64,000 nt of DNA, taken from contig JAJRYZ010000255.1 of assembly GCA_024275515.1 (NCBI GenBank), positions 1 to 64,000 of the forward strand, in the 5' to 3' direction. The notes under the pieces were generated by a model that was not told the DNA's origin, ran no database searches, and saw only the letters and a list, made by a program, of their open reading frames with translations. Origin of the DNA: Spirochaetota bacterium (GTDB lineage Bacteria > Spirochaetota > Spirochaetia > ARS1246). Below, one piece after another: positions 18,120 to 27,926 of the stretch; position 1 is the stretch's first letter; the number at the start of each line of letters is the position of its first letter. Both the position numbers and the translations under genes were made by a program.

Positions 18120-19580
18120 TTACATAGTCATTGGGTCCAGCCACGGATTGGAATCCGCACTCCAAAGAGTACCTCCGGAAATATCGCTTTCCGGCACTCC
18201 GGAGGAGTAACCTGCATTGATATAATTCGGATCGCCGTGTGGACCGTATCCAAGTTCAGAAAGACGTCGGCGGAAACGCCCCATTATGTCCACATATTCC
18301 GGCTCCAAAGCAACGTTCTGTAATTCAGCCGGATCGGCGTTCAAGTCGAAAAGCACTTCGGGAATATCTTCGCCGTAGTACTGATACTTAAGATGATCTT
18401 TCTTGATCATGACATGATCGCGATGGTGGCGGTTAATGTGAGAGACGACCTCGTTGGACCATTCTAGCGCATCCCCTCGCACAAGGGGAAGAAGCGTGCG
18501 GCTGTCCAATCCCGGCGGAGCATCCAATCCACTCAAGTCGCACAGGGTAGCATAGAGGTCGCAAAGACTCACGTTTTGTTCAACACGTTTGCCCGCGGGA
18601 ATCTGTCCGGGCCAACGGATGAAAAAGGGAACGCGTACGCTTGCGTCGTAAAACCGCGTTTTTTCCCAAATGCCGTGCTGACCGAGCATCTCGCCATGAT
18701 CCGACAGATACACGATAATCCAATCATCAAGATCTTGCCCACATTGACGCAATGTGCCTAGAAGCTCGCCAAAGTGGGTGTCGATCGTTTCGACCATACC
18801 ATAATAGGTAGCCGTCGCTCGGCGAATTTCATCCGGAGTTACATTGACCGGATCTTCCGCCTGGCTCTGTGAAAGAACAGGATGTTGACAAGGTTTTTCG
18901 GTATACACAGGTACTTTTGAGTAATAGTAATCAAATTTCTTTTGATCGGTACAGAAAGGATAATGAGGTTGTTTTAAACTCACCTTCAGCATCAACGGGC
19001 GGCATCGAGAAGTCCGCTCACTAAAATAGGACTGTATAAAGTGCTGTGCAGCGTCAACAGCATGAGCGTCGAACCACTGGTGTTTACCGAACTCTACCGA
19101 AGCGCCGCGAACAATGCTCTCATTAGTTGGCCGTCCGCGCGTAAGCGGTTGATCTTGGGCCAGCCACGCCTCCTTCAATAGGCCTTCCTGGTACTTCACA
19201 AATACTTTCGCATCCGGCGCCAGTCGCTGAGTCCAACCCTGCATTTGATCGGTGCCTATGTGATGGAGTTTGCCGGAACAGACGGTATTGTAAGCATTTT
19301 GAGAAAACCGCCGCGAAAAAGTCGGATACCCCGGAGCAAGATCCATCCAGCTTCCGTCACAACCACAGGTCTTAGGCAGTTGACCCGACATGAGACATTG
19401 CCGGGCCGGTACGCAGATAGGAGAGGGTGTGTAAGCATTATCAAAAACCGTTCCTTCTCGGGCAAGACAATCAAGAACAGGCGTTTTGACTATTGAATTG
19501 CCGCCGAATCCGGAAAGGTCGGCCCGATGTTCGTCACTCATGAGAATTAGAATATTAGGGTAACAGCTGTTATTAGACAT
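18120..19580 (-). CDS. Sulfatase (Cys-type, FGly-dependent)
   Basis: PNILILMSDEHRADLSGFGG and CVPARQCLMSG (C-x-P-x-R), YLSDHGEMLGQHGIWEKTRFYD. Confidence 0.95.
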   Translation of the reverse strand: MSNNSCYPNILILMSDEHRADLSGFGGNSIVKTPVLDCLAREGTVFDNAYTPSPICVPARQCLMSGQLPKTCGCDGSWMDLAPGYPTFSRRFSQNAYNTVCSGKLHHIGTDQMQGWTQRLAPDAKVFVKYQEGLLKEAWLAQDQPLTRGRPTNESIVRGASVEFGKHQWFDAHAVDAAQHFIQSYFSERTSRCRPLMLKVSLKQPHYPFCTDQKKFDYYYSKVPVYTEKPCQHPVLSQSQAEDPVNVTPDEIRRATATYYGMVETIDTHFGELLGTLRQCGQDLDDWIIVYLSDHGEMLGQHGIWEKTRFYDASVRVPFFIRWPGQIPAGKRVEQNVSLCDLYATLCDLSGLDAPPGLDSRTLLPLVRGDALEWSNEVVSHINRHHRDHVMIKKDHLKYQYYGEDIPEVLFDLNADPAELQNVALEPEYVDIMGRFRRRLSELGYGPHGDPNYINAGYSSGVPESDISGGTLWSADSNPWLDPMTM

Positions 19581-19590
19581 CAAGACTCCT

Positions 19591-20784
19591 CTATATGTCA
19601 AACTGCGCTATCAGGTTCCGGCCGTAGTCGGCCGCATCGTCTTTCGCCTGGTCGGTTGGAGTCCATTGGGCCTTGAATCCCTCGTCAACCACGGTAAACC
19701 CCGAGCGATCGAGCAGTTCGCCGATGCGTTTCGTTGCCTCACCGCTCCAACCGTAGCAGCCGAACATCGCAGCCTTCTTGCCCCGGAACCCCAGCCCACG
19801 CATTTCTTCCATGAGTCCCGCAATTGACGTGAGGATACCTTTGTTTATCGTGGGCGATCCGACGACGACGGCTTTTGATTTAAAGACTTCCGCGACGATA
19901 TCGTTCTTGTCAGTCTTTGCGCTGTTGTAGAGCTTCACCGCGACCGCGGGGGCTGCGGAAGTCAGTCCTTCGGCGATGTTCTCGGCGATGCATTTCGTTC
20001 CATTCCACATCGTGTCGTAGATAATCGTGATCTGGTTCTCGCAGTATTCGTTCGACCACTCCAGATACTTCTCCACGATCTGCCCCGGGTTGTCCCTCCA
20101 GATCACGCCGTGGCTGGGACATATGAGGTCGAGGGGTAGCTCAAGTGAAAGAAACTCCTCGATCTTTTTCCGCACCAGCCGATTGAACGGCGTCAGGATA
20201 TTCGCGTAGTATTTCAGTGCTTCGGCGAACAACTCGCACTGATCGACCTTGTCGTTAAAAAGAAACTCCGTCGCGTAGTGCTGCCCGAACGCGTCGTTGC
20301 TGAAAAGGATATTGTCTTCGGTCAGATAGCTGAACATGCTGTCGGGCCAGTGCAGCATCGGAGCCTCGATGAATACAAGCTCGCGGCTACCGAGGTTCAG
20401 GTGGTCACCGGTTCTTACGGTGTGGTAGTTCCAGTCCTGATGGTAGTGTCCCGACAGACACCTCGCACCGTTGGAAGTACAGTAGATCGGCACATCGGGT
20501 ATGCGACGCATAAGCTCAGGGAGAGCGCCGCTGTGATCGACCTCTGCGTGATTGGCGATCACATAGTCGATCTTCTTCAGATCGATCTCAGCCGCCAGAT
20601 TATCGACAAACTTCTCGCCGAACGGGACCCACACGGTGTCGACGAGTGCGGTCTTCTCGTCCCGTATAAGATATGAATTATACGACGAGCCGCGATCGGT
20701 CGAGTATTCGTCGCCGTGGAACTTCCGGAGCTCCCAGTCGGTTATGCCGACCCAGTAGACTTCGTTCTTTATCAGCCTCTTCAT
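19591..20784 (-). CDS. A-type flavoprotein / FprA-like (metallo-beta-lactamase + flavodoxin)
   Basis: NHAEVDHSGALPEL diiron motif, FSNDAFGQHYATEFLFND, C-terminal flavodoxin 'YDTMWNGTKCIAENIAEGL' and 'VVGSPTINKGILTSIAGLMEEMRGLGFRGKKAAMFGCYGWSGEATKRI'. Confidence 0.95.
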   Translation of the reverse strand: MKRLIKNEVYWVGITDWELRKFHGDEYSTDRGSSYNSYLIRDEKTALVDTVWVPFGEKFVDNLAAEIDLKKIDYVIANHAEVDHSGALPELMRRIPDVPIYCTSNGARCLSGHYHQDWNYHTVRTGDHLNLGSRELVFIEAPMLHWPDSMFSYLTEDNILFSNDAFGQHYATEFLFNDKVDQCELFAEALKYYANILTPFNRLVRKKIEEFLSLELPLDLICPSHGVIWRDNPGQIVEKYLEWSNEYCENQITIIYDTMWNGTKCIAENIAEGLTSAAPAVAVKLYNSAKTDKNDIVAEVFKSKAVVVGSPTINKGILTSIAGLMEEMRGLGFRGKKAAMFGCYGWSGEATKRIGELLDRSGFTVVDEGFKAQWTPTDQAKDDAADYGRNLIAQFDI

Positions 20785-21320
20785 CTTCTTCTCCTTCCGT
20801 TGCTGCAAAGACACTCACTCGACCGCCTCGATGAGTTTCCGACTTTCCTGCTCGGCCGATGGTGATTTGATCAGTAGATATTCCGTTCAGCGCGAAGTCT
20901 AACATCTTCGACCGGCCGAATCAAAGAGCTCGGCTCTTCGCGCTTCCGCGCACCGTTGCGAGCAATCGAAGACGGCTCTCCGCCATGCCCGGCACAGAGC
21001 AGAGGGTTGCGGAAAGGCCATCGCCGACTCGGCGCCCGGCGCGCAGAGATGAGGCCCTAATGAGGAAAGTGTCGGAAAAACCCCGCGATTCGCAGGAACC
21101 GAATAGCGTTGCCCTGTGGTGGCGAAAACCTTTTACGGAACAGAATTACACTCCGGGAAGGCGCGGTGCCAATCCGCAAGTTCGGCAGATCGCCGAACGG
21201 CAGGGGCCGCCGCGTCAACTTCCGGTCCGCCTTTGCGTTTTGCCCCCTCAGAATGCAGCAATGCCACCGTTTACGGTTGCCCGGGACCGTGCGACAATTA
21301 ATCAATAAGGACAAGCCTCT

Positions 21321-22670
21321 ATGCACATCGCCGAACGTCTCAAGACCCCCGTTGCGGGTGAATATGACGTCGTAGTAGCCGGCGGCGGACCCGCGGGCGT
21401 GCCCGCCGCGGTGGCGTCGGCCAGGAACGGCGCCGAAACGTTGCTCCTCGAGACAAACGGGTGCCTGGGAGGGGTATGGACCGCCGGGATATTGACGTGG
21501 GTTTTCGATATTGAAAAAAACGGCATCGGCAAGGAGATAATAACCGGACTGCGTGAACGAAATGCGTACGTCGAAGCAGCTTCGCGTGGCATGGTGAACT
21601 TTACCTACGATGTGGAAGCAATGAAGCTGCTGCTGGAGCGGATGTGCGCGGAGAGCGGGGTTGACCTGCTTCTTCACACGAGAGTGGTGGGCGCCGAAAT
21701 GTCCGGGGACGGCAGACGCCTGCGCGCCGTTATCACCGAATCGAAGTCGGGGCGCCAAGCCTGGAGAGCCAAGGCGTTCGTGGATTGCACGGGGGACGGC
21801 GATCTTGCGGCACGGGTCGGTTGCAGGTTTGATCTGGGATCCGCCGACACCGGAGAGATACAGCCGCTCACGTTCATGGCTACCATCGTTGTGGCGAATC
21901 ACCGGGAGTTGGAGCAATACATATCCTTTTACGGCGGAGTCCCCGAACACCGCCGGCGCACCGAAGCGTTCAAGGCACATCTCGCACGTCTGGGAATCGA
22001 TTCATCATACGCGGTGCCGACTCTTTTTCAGATCAGGGAGAACCTTTTGGCCATAATGGTCAACCACCAATACGGTGTAGTCTCTCACGACGCTAAGCAG
22101 ATGACCCGCGCAACCGTACAAGCCAGAGCCGAGGTCGCCGGAATAGTGGACGCCCTCGCGACTAGTGACGGTCCGTTCCGCGGGTGCTATCTCGCTTCCA
22201 CCGCGGAGCACATCGGCGTGCGGGACGGACGGCGCGTGCACGGTCGATATCGGGTTACGATCGACGACATCGCCAAAGGGGCGCGATTCGACGACGCGGT
22301 ATGCCGCGTACGCTTTGGTGTCGACATTCACGCGACGAGCGCAAGGATGCGGGATTTGAAGCATCAAAACTCGGCCAGAGGAGTGAGGATGAGGCCGTAC
22401 GACATTCCGATGCGGGCTCTCATCGCGAAAGACGTTCACGGACTGCTCCTTGCGGGCCGGTGCATAAGCGGCGATTGGTTTGCGCATGCCAGCTACCGTG
22501 TTACCGGTGAGGCTGTAAGTATGGGGGAGGCAGCGGGCGTGTTGGCGTCGCTGAGCGCGGATAGAGGGCGACTCCCCCACGAAGTGCCGTGGGCCGAGGT
22601 GAAGGCGTTGATTCCGGAAGTCCGTGACTATTGGCAGGATCCACAAGCGGACGTTGATTCATCCCGCTGA
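21321..22670 (+). CDS. FAD-dependent oxidoreductase (FAD_oxidored family)
   Basis: VVVAGGGPAGVPAAVASARNGAETLLLETNGCLGG dinucleotide-binding motif; C-terminal LLLAGRCISGDWFAHASYRVTGEAVSMGEAAG. Confidence 0.93.
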   Translation: MHIAERLKTPVAGEYDVVVAGGGPAGVPAAVASARNGAETLLLETNGCLGGVWTAGILTWVFDIEKNGIGKEIITGLRERNAYVEAASRGMVNFTYDVEAMKLLLERMCAESGVDLLLHTRVVGAEMSGDGRRLRAVITESKSGRQAWRAKAFVDCTGDGDLAARVGCRFDLGSADTGEIQPLTFMATIVVANHRELEQYISFYGGVPEHRRRTEAFKAHLARLGIDSSYAVPTLFQIRENLLAIMVNHQYGVVSHDAKQMTRATVQARAEVAGIVDALATSDGPFRGCYLASTAEHIGVRDGRRVHGRYRVTIDDIAKGARFDDAVCRVRFGVDIHATSARMRDLKHQNSARGVRMRPYDIPMRALIAKDVHGLLLAGRCISGDWFAHASYRVTGEAVSMGEAAGVLASLSADRGRLPHEVPWAEVKALIPEVRDYWQDPQADVDSSR

Positions 22671-22688
22671 TCGTGGAACTATGACGGC

Positions 22689-24287
22689 ATGGAGAAAGTG
22701 CTTATCGTCGACGACGAACCGGCGGCATTGAGAGGATTGCGCGCCTGCATCGACTGGGAAGGCCTCGAGCTGGAGATCTGCGCCGAGGCCCGAAACGGCG
22801 CGCGGGCGTTCGAACTAGTGGAAGAGCACAATCCGGCGGTGGTCGTGTCCGACGTGAGAATGCCGTTTGTCGACGGAATCGAGTTGGCACGCAGCATTCA
22901 AGAACGAGCGCCCGATACGAAAGTAATTCTTATAAGCGCGTATGCAGATCTGGATCAGATAAGATCCGGATTCAAACTGGACGCCGTCGATTACGTACTC
23001 AAGCCGATTCAGGTGCAGGAACTGGAAGCCGCCGTGTCTCGTGCTTTGCAGAAGCGCGCACGGGAAAAAAAGGCAAAGACGATTCTCAGAGAGAAATTCC
23101 TCGTCGAGCTTATCGCGGGGGTTCACTCCAAGAGTTCCTCCATACGGCAAAGAATGCGATGGCTCGACATCGATTTGCCGCTTTCCTGTCCTTATCTGGC
23201 CTGCGTCGTCCTTCCGGCTGAAGAGCTTGACGACCCGGCCGCAAAAGAGATGCTTTTGATGGCCGCCGGCGAGCTGATCCAAAGAATAATGCGTGACTAT
23301 TTTGACGGAGTAGCATTCCGATCACTGTCGGGAGAGATCGTGTGCTTGATTCCCGTGAATATGGAACGTACCGTCTTTTTTGACAGACTAGATGCATTCC
23401 TGGGCGCATCGCCGCGCGCCTTTGAAAGGGAGCGATTGGGAGATGTGTGGATCGGTGTCGGTACCGAAGCGGGCGACATCGGAGAGGTGAACGGCAGCTA
23501 TGACAACGCGCGAATCGCGTTGGAACAGCGCTTCTTCGAAGACGGTACGCAGGTGTACTATTGCGACTTTTCAGAAACGGCGAAGAACGATCATATTCAG
23601 ATACATCCCGGTGATCTCGAATCGGTCAGACACGCCGTCGCGGCGGGCAACGAACAGTTTCTTCGCTCCATCGTCGAAAAGCTCATCGCCGATGCGGTCT
23701 CTTCCCGCGCCAGGGACGTCGGCTTGGTACACAGTCTTGGCTTTCGCCTTATCATCGAGGCGGCCGACACGCTGGTAAAGCTCGGTGAGCCCGGAGCGGC
23801 CGTTGCGGTTGACGCGTATGGCGCGTGGAGAACGGCGGAACGGCAGAAGTCGTTTGTGGCGTTTCAAGAGGTGCTGCTGCAATACCTCCTTGGCGCCTGC
23901 CAAGAGATCGCCGAGCGCCGAAAGACTCATAATCAGGCGTTGGTTGATCAGATTCGGGATTACGTCGAAGAGAACTATGATCAGCCTATAGGTATTTCCC
24001 ACATTGCCGACACTCTGGAATACACCGTATCTCATATCTGCAATGTTTTCAAAAAACAGACCGGTATGACGATCAATGCCTATCTTACCCAGCATCGCCT
24101 GCGGCGAGCTGTTGAACTCCTCAGAAACCACTCCCTCAGACTGTATGAAATCTGTTCAAGAGTCGGATATGGAGACTACAAGCACTTTGTGTCTCTGTTC
24201 AAGCGGCACTACGGTGTTACTCCGTCTCGATATCGAGATCGACTGGTGTATGAAGAATGCGTACATGATTCTCGCCTCGGTCGGTAG
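22689..24287 (+). CDS. YesN-like response regulator, AraC output
   Basis: VLIVDDEPAALRGLRACIDWEG, VVSDVRMPFVDGIEL, C-terminal AraC HTHs. Confidence 0.95.
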   Translation: MEKVLIVDDEPAALRGLRACIDWEGLELEICAEARNGARAFELVEEHNPAVVVSDVRMPFVDGIELARSIQERAPDTKVILISAYADLDQIRSGFKLDAVDYVLKPIQVQELEAAVSRALQKRAREKKAKTILREKFLVELIAGVHSKSSSIRQRMRWLDIDLPLSCPYLACVVLPAEELDDPAAKEMLLMAAGELIQRIMRDYFDGVAFRSLSGEIVCLIPVNMERTVFFDRLDAFLGASPRAFERERLGDVWIGVGTEAGDIGEVNGSYDNARIALEQRFFEDGTQVYYCDFSETAKNDHIQIHPGDLESVRHAVAAGNEQFLRSIVEKLIADAVSSRARDVGLVHSLGFRLIIEAADTLVKLGEPGAAVAVDAYGAWRTAERQKSFVAFQEVLLQYLLGACQEIAERRKTHNQALVDQIRDYVEENYDQPIGISHIADTLEYTVSHICNVFKKQTGMTINAYLTQHRLRRAVELLRNHSLRLYEICSRVGYGDYKHFVSLFKRHYGVTPSRYRDRLVYEECVHDSRLGR

Positions 24288-26004
24288 GCTCTACGGACGC
24301 CTGAAACTCCGCTGGAAGATTCTCTTTTCCTATATGCTTCTTCTGGTTCTTCTCGTAATAAGCCTCGGAATCGCCGCATTGTGGCAGACATCCAGGCTGG
24401 TAGACGACAGGTTTCTCACGGCGGTCTCAAGCGCTCTCAACCAGTTGGGGATACATCTTTCCTACCGAATGCAGATTGTGGTCAACAGTTCGGAAATCGT
24501 AGCATGGAACAACGATCTGCTTCGGATCCTGAAATACGAATCAGGGACTTATCCTCTTGCCAGGCAGATTGACGATATCCAGATTGTCAAAGACATCCTC
24601 ATGACCGTCCGGTCGAACCGCGACGTATTGTCGGTCCGTTTGTACATGCCCGAAGACAGTCTCCTGAGCCGGGAGAGAAGCACCTTTTTCCCGTTATCCG
24701 AGATTGAAGGAATGTCCTGGTTTCCGTCGGTCACCGGCTCGGGCGGTCGCGTTCTTTGGCTTGGCGCGCGTGAAGAAAGGCAGGCGCGCGAATCCCCCAT
24801 TACCTGTGTCCGGTGCATTCGGGATCCGACCAATGTATCGGGGTGCCTTGCCGTTCTGGTAATAGACGTCGACCCCAAGGTCGTTACGAACGTGATGCGA
24901 CGCAGCGGCTTGCTTCACGAAGCGAGCGGTTTGGTCCTTCTGGACTCGGCAGGCGAGGCGGTCGCGACAGTGGGAGAGCCGCCCGACGATATCATATCGG
25001 AGATCAAGGAATACGATTACGCCGCCGGAATAACCGACCATAAACCATATCGAATTCTTCGTGCGCGTCTCGATTTTCCGGATTGGCAACTCTACGCGTT
25101 CATACCCGATGAGGCGGTGAAAAAGGGAAAAGTACGACTCATCCTCACGTTCCTTGGGATTCTCGGCGTCGTGAGTACGCTTGCCACCATCTTCACGCTC
25201 AGGCTCTCTCGTCGTATCAGCGAACGCATAACAAAGCTCGCAAAAGTTGTTTCCGACCCGCCGCAGCCGCAAAGCGCAGGTTTGAATAAGCCGGAACGGT
25301 ACGACGATGAAATAACCCAATTGGAGCAGTTTCTTCTGCAGCTCGTTGCAAAGAACCGGGAGCTTGTGGGCAGGGTATTCGAAGAACAGATGGCTGAAAA
25401 AGAGGCTAAACTGCAGGCGCTTCAAATGCAAATCAATCCGCATTTTCTCTACAACACTCTCGACACTATCAACTGGATGGCCCTTGAAAAGAGAGAGCTT
25501 GAAATCAGCGACCTCGTGAGTCTTCTGGCCCGCTACTACCGACTCAGCATCAATCGTGGCGTCGACGTAGTGACCATTGCGGAGGAAATCGAGCACGTGA
25601 AGGTCTTTCTGCGGATCTGCGAAAAACGCTACGAGGGATCCGTGCGTGCGATATTCGATGTCGCGGATGAAATACTCCGATACAAGACGGTCAAATTGGT
25701 CCTTCAGCCTTTGGCGGAAAACGCCGTCGTACACGGAATAGCCAACACTGAATCTCAATCCGGCGCCGTTACGATAGCCGGAGTGCTAAGAGAGAGTCAC
25801 ATAGAGATTTCGGTGGCCGATGACGGGATCGGAATGAAAAAAGAAGATTACGAGCGCATCATCGCGAATGAGCGGGCCGGTTTTGCCGTCAAGAATGTGG
25901 ATGAGCGCGTCAGGATGTTCTGCGGACCTCGCTACGGGCTGAGTTATGATTTTGGAGTACCGGTTGGTACGCGGGCGATCCTGAGACTGGCCAAGATCCG
26001 CTAG
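24250..26004 (+). CDS. YesM-like sensor histidine kinase
   Basis: Likely ATG at 24250 (MKNAYMILASVGRLYGRLKLRWKILFSYMLLLVLLV), overlapping the regulator by 38 nt. MQINPHFLYNTLDTINWMA, VLQPLAENAVVHGI. Confidence 0.93.
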   Translation: MKNAYMILASVGRLYGRLKLRWKILFSYMLLLVLLVISLGIAALWQTSRLVDDRFLTAVSSALNQLGIHLSYRMQIVVNSSEIVAWNNDLLRILKYESGTYPLARQIDDIQIVKDILMTVRSNRDVLSVRLYMPEDSLLSRERSTFFPLSEIEGMSWFPSVTGSGGRVLWLGAREERQARESPITCVRCIRDPTNVSGCLAVLVIDVDPKVVTNVMRRSGLLHEASGLVLLDSAGEAVATVGEPPDDIISEIKEYDYAAGITDHKPYRILRARLDFPDWQLYAFIPDEAVKKGKVRLILTFLGILGVVSTLATIFTLRLSRRISERITKLAKVVSDPPQPQSAGLNKPERYDDEITQLEQFLLQLVAKNRELVGRVFEEQMAEKEAKLQALQMQINPHFLYNTLDTINWMALEKRELEISDLVSLLARYYRLSINRGVDVVTIAEEIEHVKVFLRICEKRYEGSVRAIFDVADEILRYKTVKLVLQPLAENAVVHGIANTESQSGAVTIAGVLRESHIEISVADDGIGMKKEDYERIIANERAGFAVKNVDERVRMFCGPRYGLSYDFGVPVGTRAILRLAKIR

Positions 26005-26087
26005 AGCCTGTTTTCCAATTATCACCCCCACATAATGCGGAATCCTCCCCATTTACTCCACCTGTTTCCCGTGCGACGGTTTCTCAC

Positions 26088-26999
26088 ATGAACACCCGCC
26101 GGATGATGGCCGATATACGCAAAGATATGGCCCTACATATCCTGCTGTTCCCGCCCGTCGTGTTCATGATCGTTTTCAGGTTTCTTCCCCTCACATGGAT
26201 AGTCATGGCTTTTCAGGATTACAACATATTCCGCGGGCTCGCCGGGAGCCCCTGGGTGGGTCTGCACCATTTCAGGAAGTTGTTTTCCTCTGAAGAATTT
26301 TTGCTCGTCTTTCGAAATACGCTCATAATTAACATATACAGAATCGTTTTCTTGTTTCCTGCCCCGATCATTGTTGCTTTGCTCCTCAATGAAATCAGAA
26401 CTCTGTTGTTCAAACGGGTCGTGCAAACGATCATCTATATTCCTCATTTCCTGTCATGGGTAGTAATAGCCGCCATTTTTATTCAGATTCTTTCGGTAGA
26501 CGGCGGGCTGGTCAATCAGATGCTCATGGCCCTTGGCATCCGACCCGTACCCTTTCTGATGGACAAACGGTTTTTTCGAGGCATCCTCGTTTTTACGGCC
26601 GGCTGGAAAGACGTTGGGTGGAACACGATCATATATCTCGCCGCGATAACCGGAATAGATCCGAATCTCTACGAAGCGGCCATGGTTGAAGGGGCCGGGC
26701 GGTTTCGCAAGATGTGGCATATCACTCTGCCCGGAATAGCAACAACGGTCATCGTACTTCTTCTGCTCAGAATGGGACAGATTCTCACCAGCAACGTCGA
26801 TCAGGTTCTCATGCTGTACAACCCGCTGGTATATGAAGTGGGCGACGTGCTGGGCACCTATGTATACAGGATGGGTCTGGGAAAGATGGAGTATAGCTTC
26901 GGGACCGCTGTCGGACTCTTCAATTCAGTTATTGGTTTTGTCCTTTTGCTCGGGGCCAACGCGTTAACCAGGAAACTCGGCGACAGGAGCATATGGTGA
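26088..26999 (+). CDS. Sugar ABC transporter permease, LplB-like
   Basis: 'GWKDVGWNTIIYLAAITGIDPNLYEAAMVEGAGRFRKMWHITLPGI' EAA loop. Confidence 0.95.
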   Translation: MNTRRMMADIRKDMALHILLFPPVVFMIVFRFLPLTWIVMAFQDYNIFRGLAGSPWVGLHHFRKLFSSEEFLLVFRNTLIINIYRIVFLFPAPIIVALLLNEIRTLLFKRVVQTIIYIPHFLSWVVIAAIFIQILSVDGGLVNQMLMALGIRPVPFLMDKRFFRGILVFTAGWKDVGWNTIIYLAAITGIDPNLYEAAMVEGAGRFRKMWHITLPGIATTVIVLLLLRMGQILTSNVDQVLMLYNPLVYEVGDVLGTYVYRMGLGKMEYSFGTAVGLFNSVIGFVLLLGANALTRKLGDRSIW

Positions 27000-27877
27000 C
27001 GAGGCTGCGCCGATTGACGGCCTTCGGCGTAATTAACGCGCTTCTCTTGATCATGTTGTGCATCGTTACTCTGGCGCCGTTCCTTAACGTCCTGGCCAAA
27101 TCTCTGAGTTCCGAACAAGCCATACTCATGGGTAAAGTAACGGTGCTACCCGTAGATCCAAACTTCCGATCGTACGCATATGTATTGAAATCCAAGGACT
27201 TTTTTCGCGCTTTCGCGGTGCAAACGATCGTCACCGCATCCGGGACAGCCCTAGGAATGACGTTGACGCTGATGATGGCCTATCCTCTATCCCGAACCCG
27301 GTTGACCGGCAAGAATGTTGTTCTGGTCATGGTCGTAATAACAATGATCTTCAACGCCGGAATCATCCCGAACTATATGCTGATACGGAGACTTGGTCTT
27401 CTCAACTCGCTGATGGCGTTGATCGTACCCCTCTGCTTCAACGGATTCAACATGTTCATTGTCCGAAGTTACATGCAAACCATACCGCTTAGTGTTATCG
27501 AATCAGCGATGATAGACGGGGCGCACCACGCTCAGGTTTTGTGCAAAATCGTCATACCTTTTTCCATTCCCGTCATTGCCACTATTAGCTTGTTCTTCGC
27601 CGTAACGTATTGGAACGACTATTTCAACGCGATGCTGTATATCACCAACTATCGCCTTAAGCCGCTCCAGCTCTATCTCAGGGAGATTATCTACCTGGCG
27701 CTCGACCCGCAGGGCAGCGTGGGAACTCAGCAGACCAGCGAGAGCTTCATGTTCGTCTCACCCATTTCGGTCCGGGCGGCGACGATCATTGCTTCCACGC
27801 TGCCGATCCTGCTGGTATACCCGTTTCTACAGCGTTACTACATCAAGGGAATCATGATCGGTTCAGTTAAGCAGTAA
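26993..27877 (+). CDS. Sugar ABC transporter permease, YtcP-like
   Basis: 'PLSVIESAMIDGAHHAQVLCKIVIPFSIPVIATI'; C-terminal 'RYYIKGIMIGSVKQ'. Confidence 0.95.
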   Translation: MVTRLRRLTAFGVINALLLIMLCIVTLAPFLNVLAKSLSSEQAILMGKVTVLPVDPNFRSYAYVLKSKDFFRAFAVQTIVTASGTALGMTLTLMMAYPLSRTRLTGKNVVLVMVVITMIFNAGIIPNYMLIRRLGLLNSLMALIVPLCFNGFNMFIVRSYMQTIPLSVIESAMIDGAHHAQVLCKIVIPFSIPVIATISLFFAVTYWNDYFNAMLYITNYRLKPLQLYLREIIYLALDPQGSVGTQQTSESFMFVSPISVRAATIIASTLPILLVYPFLQRYYIKGIMIGSVKQ

Positions 27878-27926
27878 TCCGGACGGCGAAAATGGGGCCG
27901 TCAGTAAAAACTATTGGAGGTTCGAA

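Noticed and set aside
21057-21090. RNase P RNA-like 'GAGGAAAGT' at 21060
   Set aside because: Only a short match; none of the other conserved RNase P elements follow.
20985-21308. 107-aa ORF before the FAD oxidoreductase
   Set aside because: Arg/Pro-rich, no fold-like pattern and no RBS; more likely untranslated leader.
21057-21980. 307-aa - strand ORF opposite the FAD oxidoreductase
   Set aside because: Overlaps the well-supported + strand gene; composition is that of an antisense shadow ORF in GC-rich DNA.
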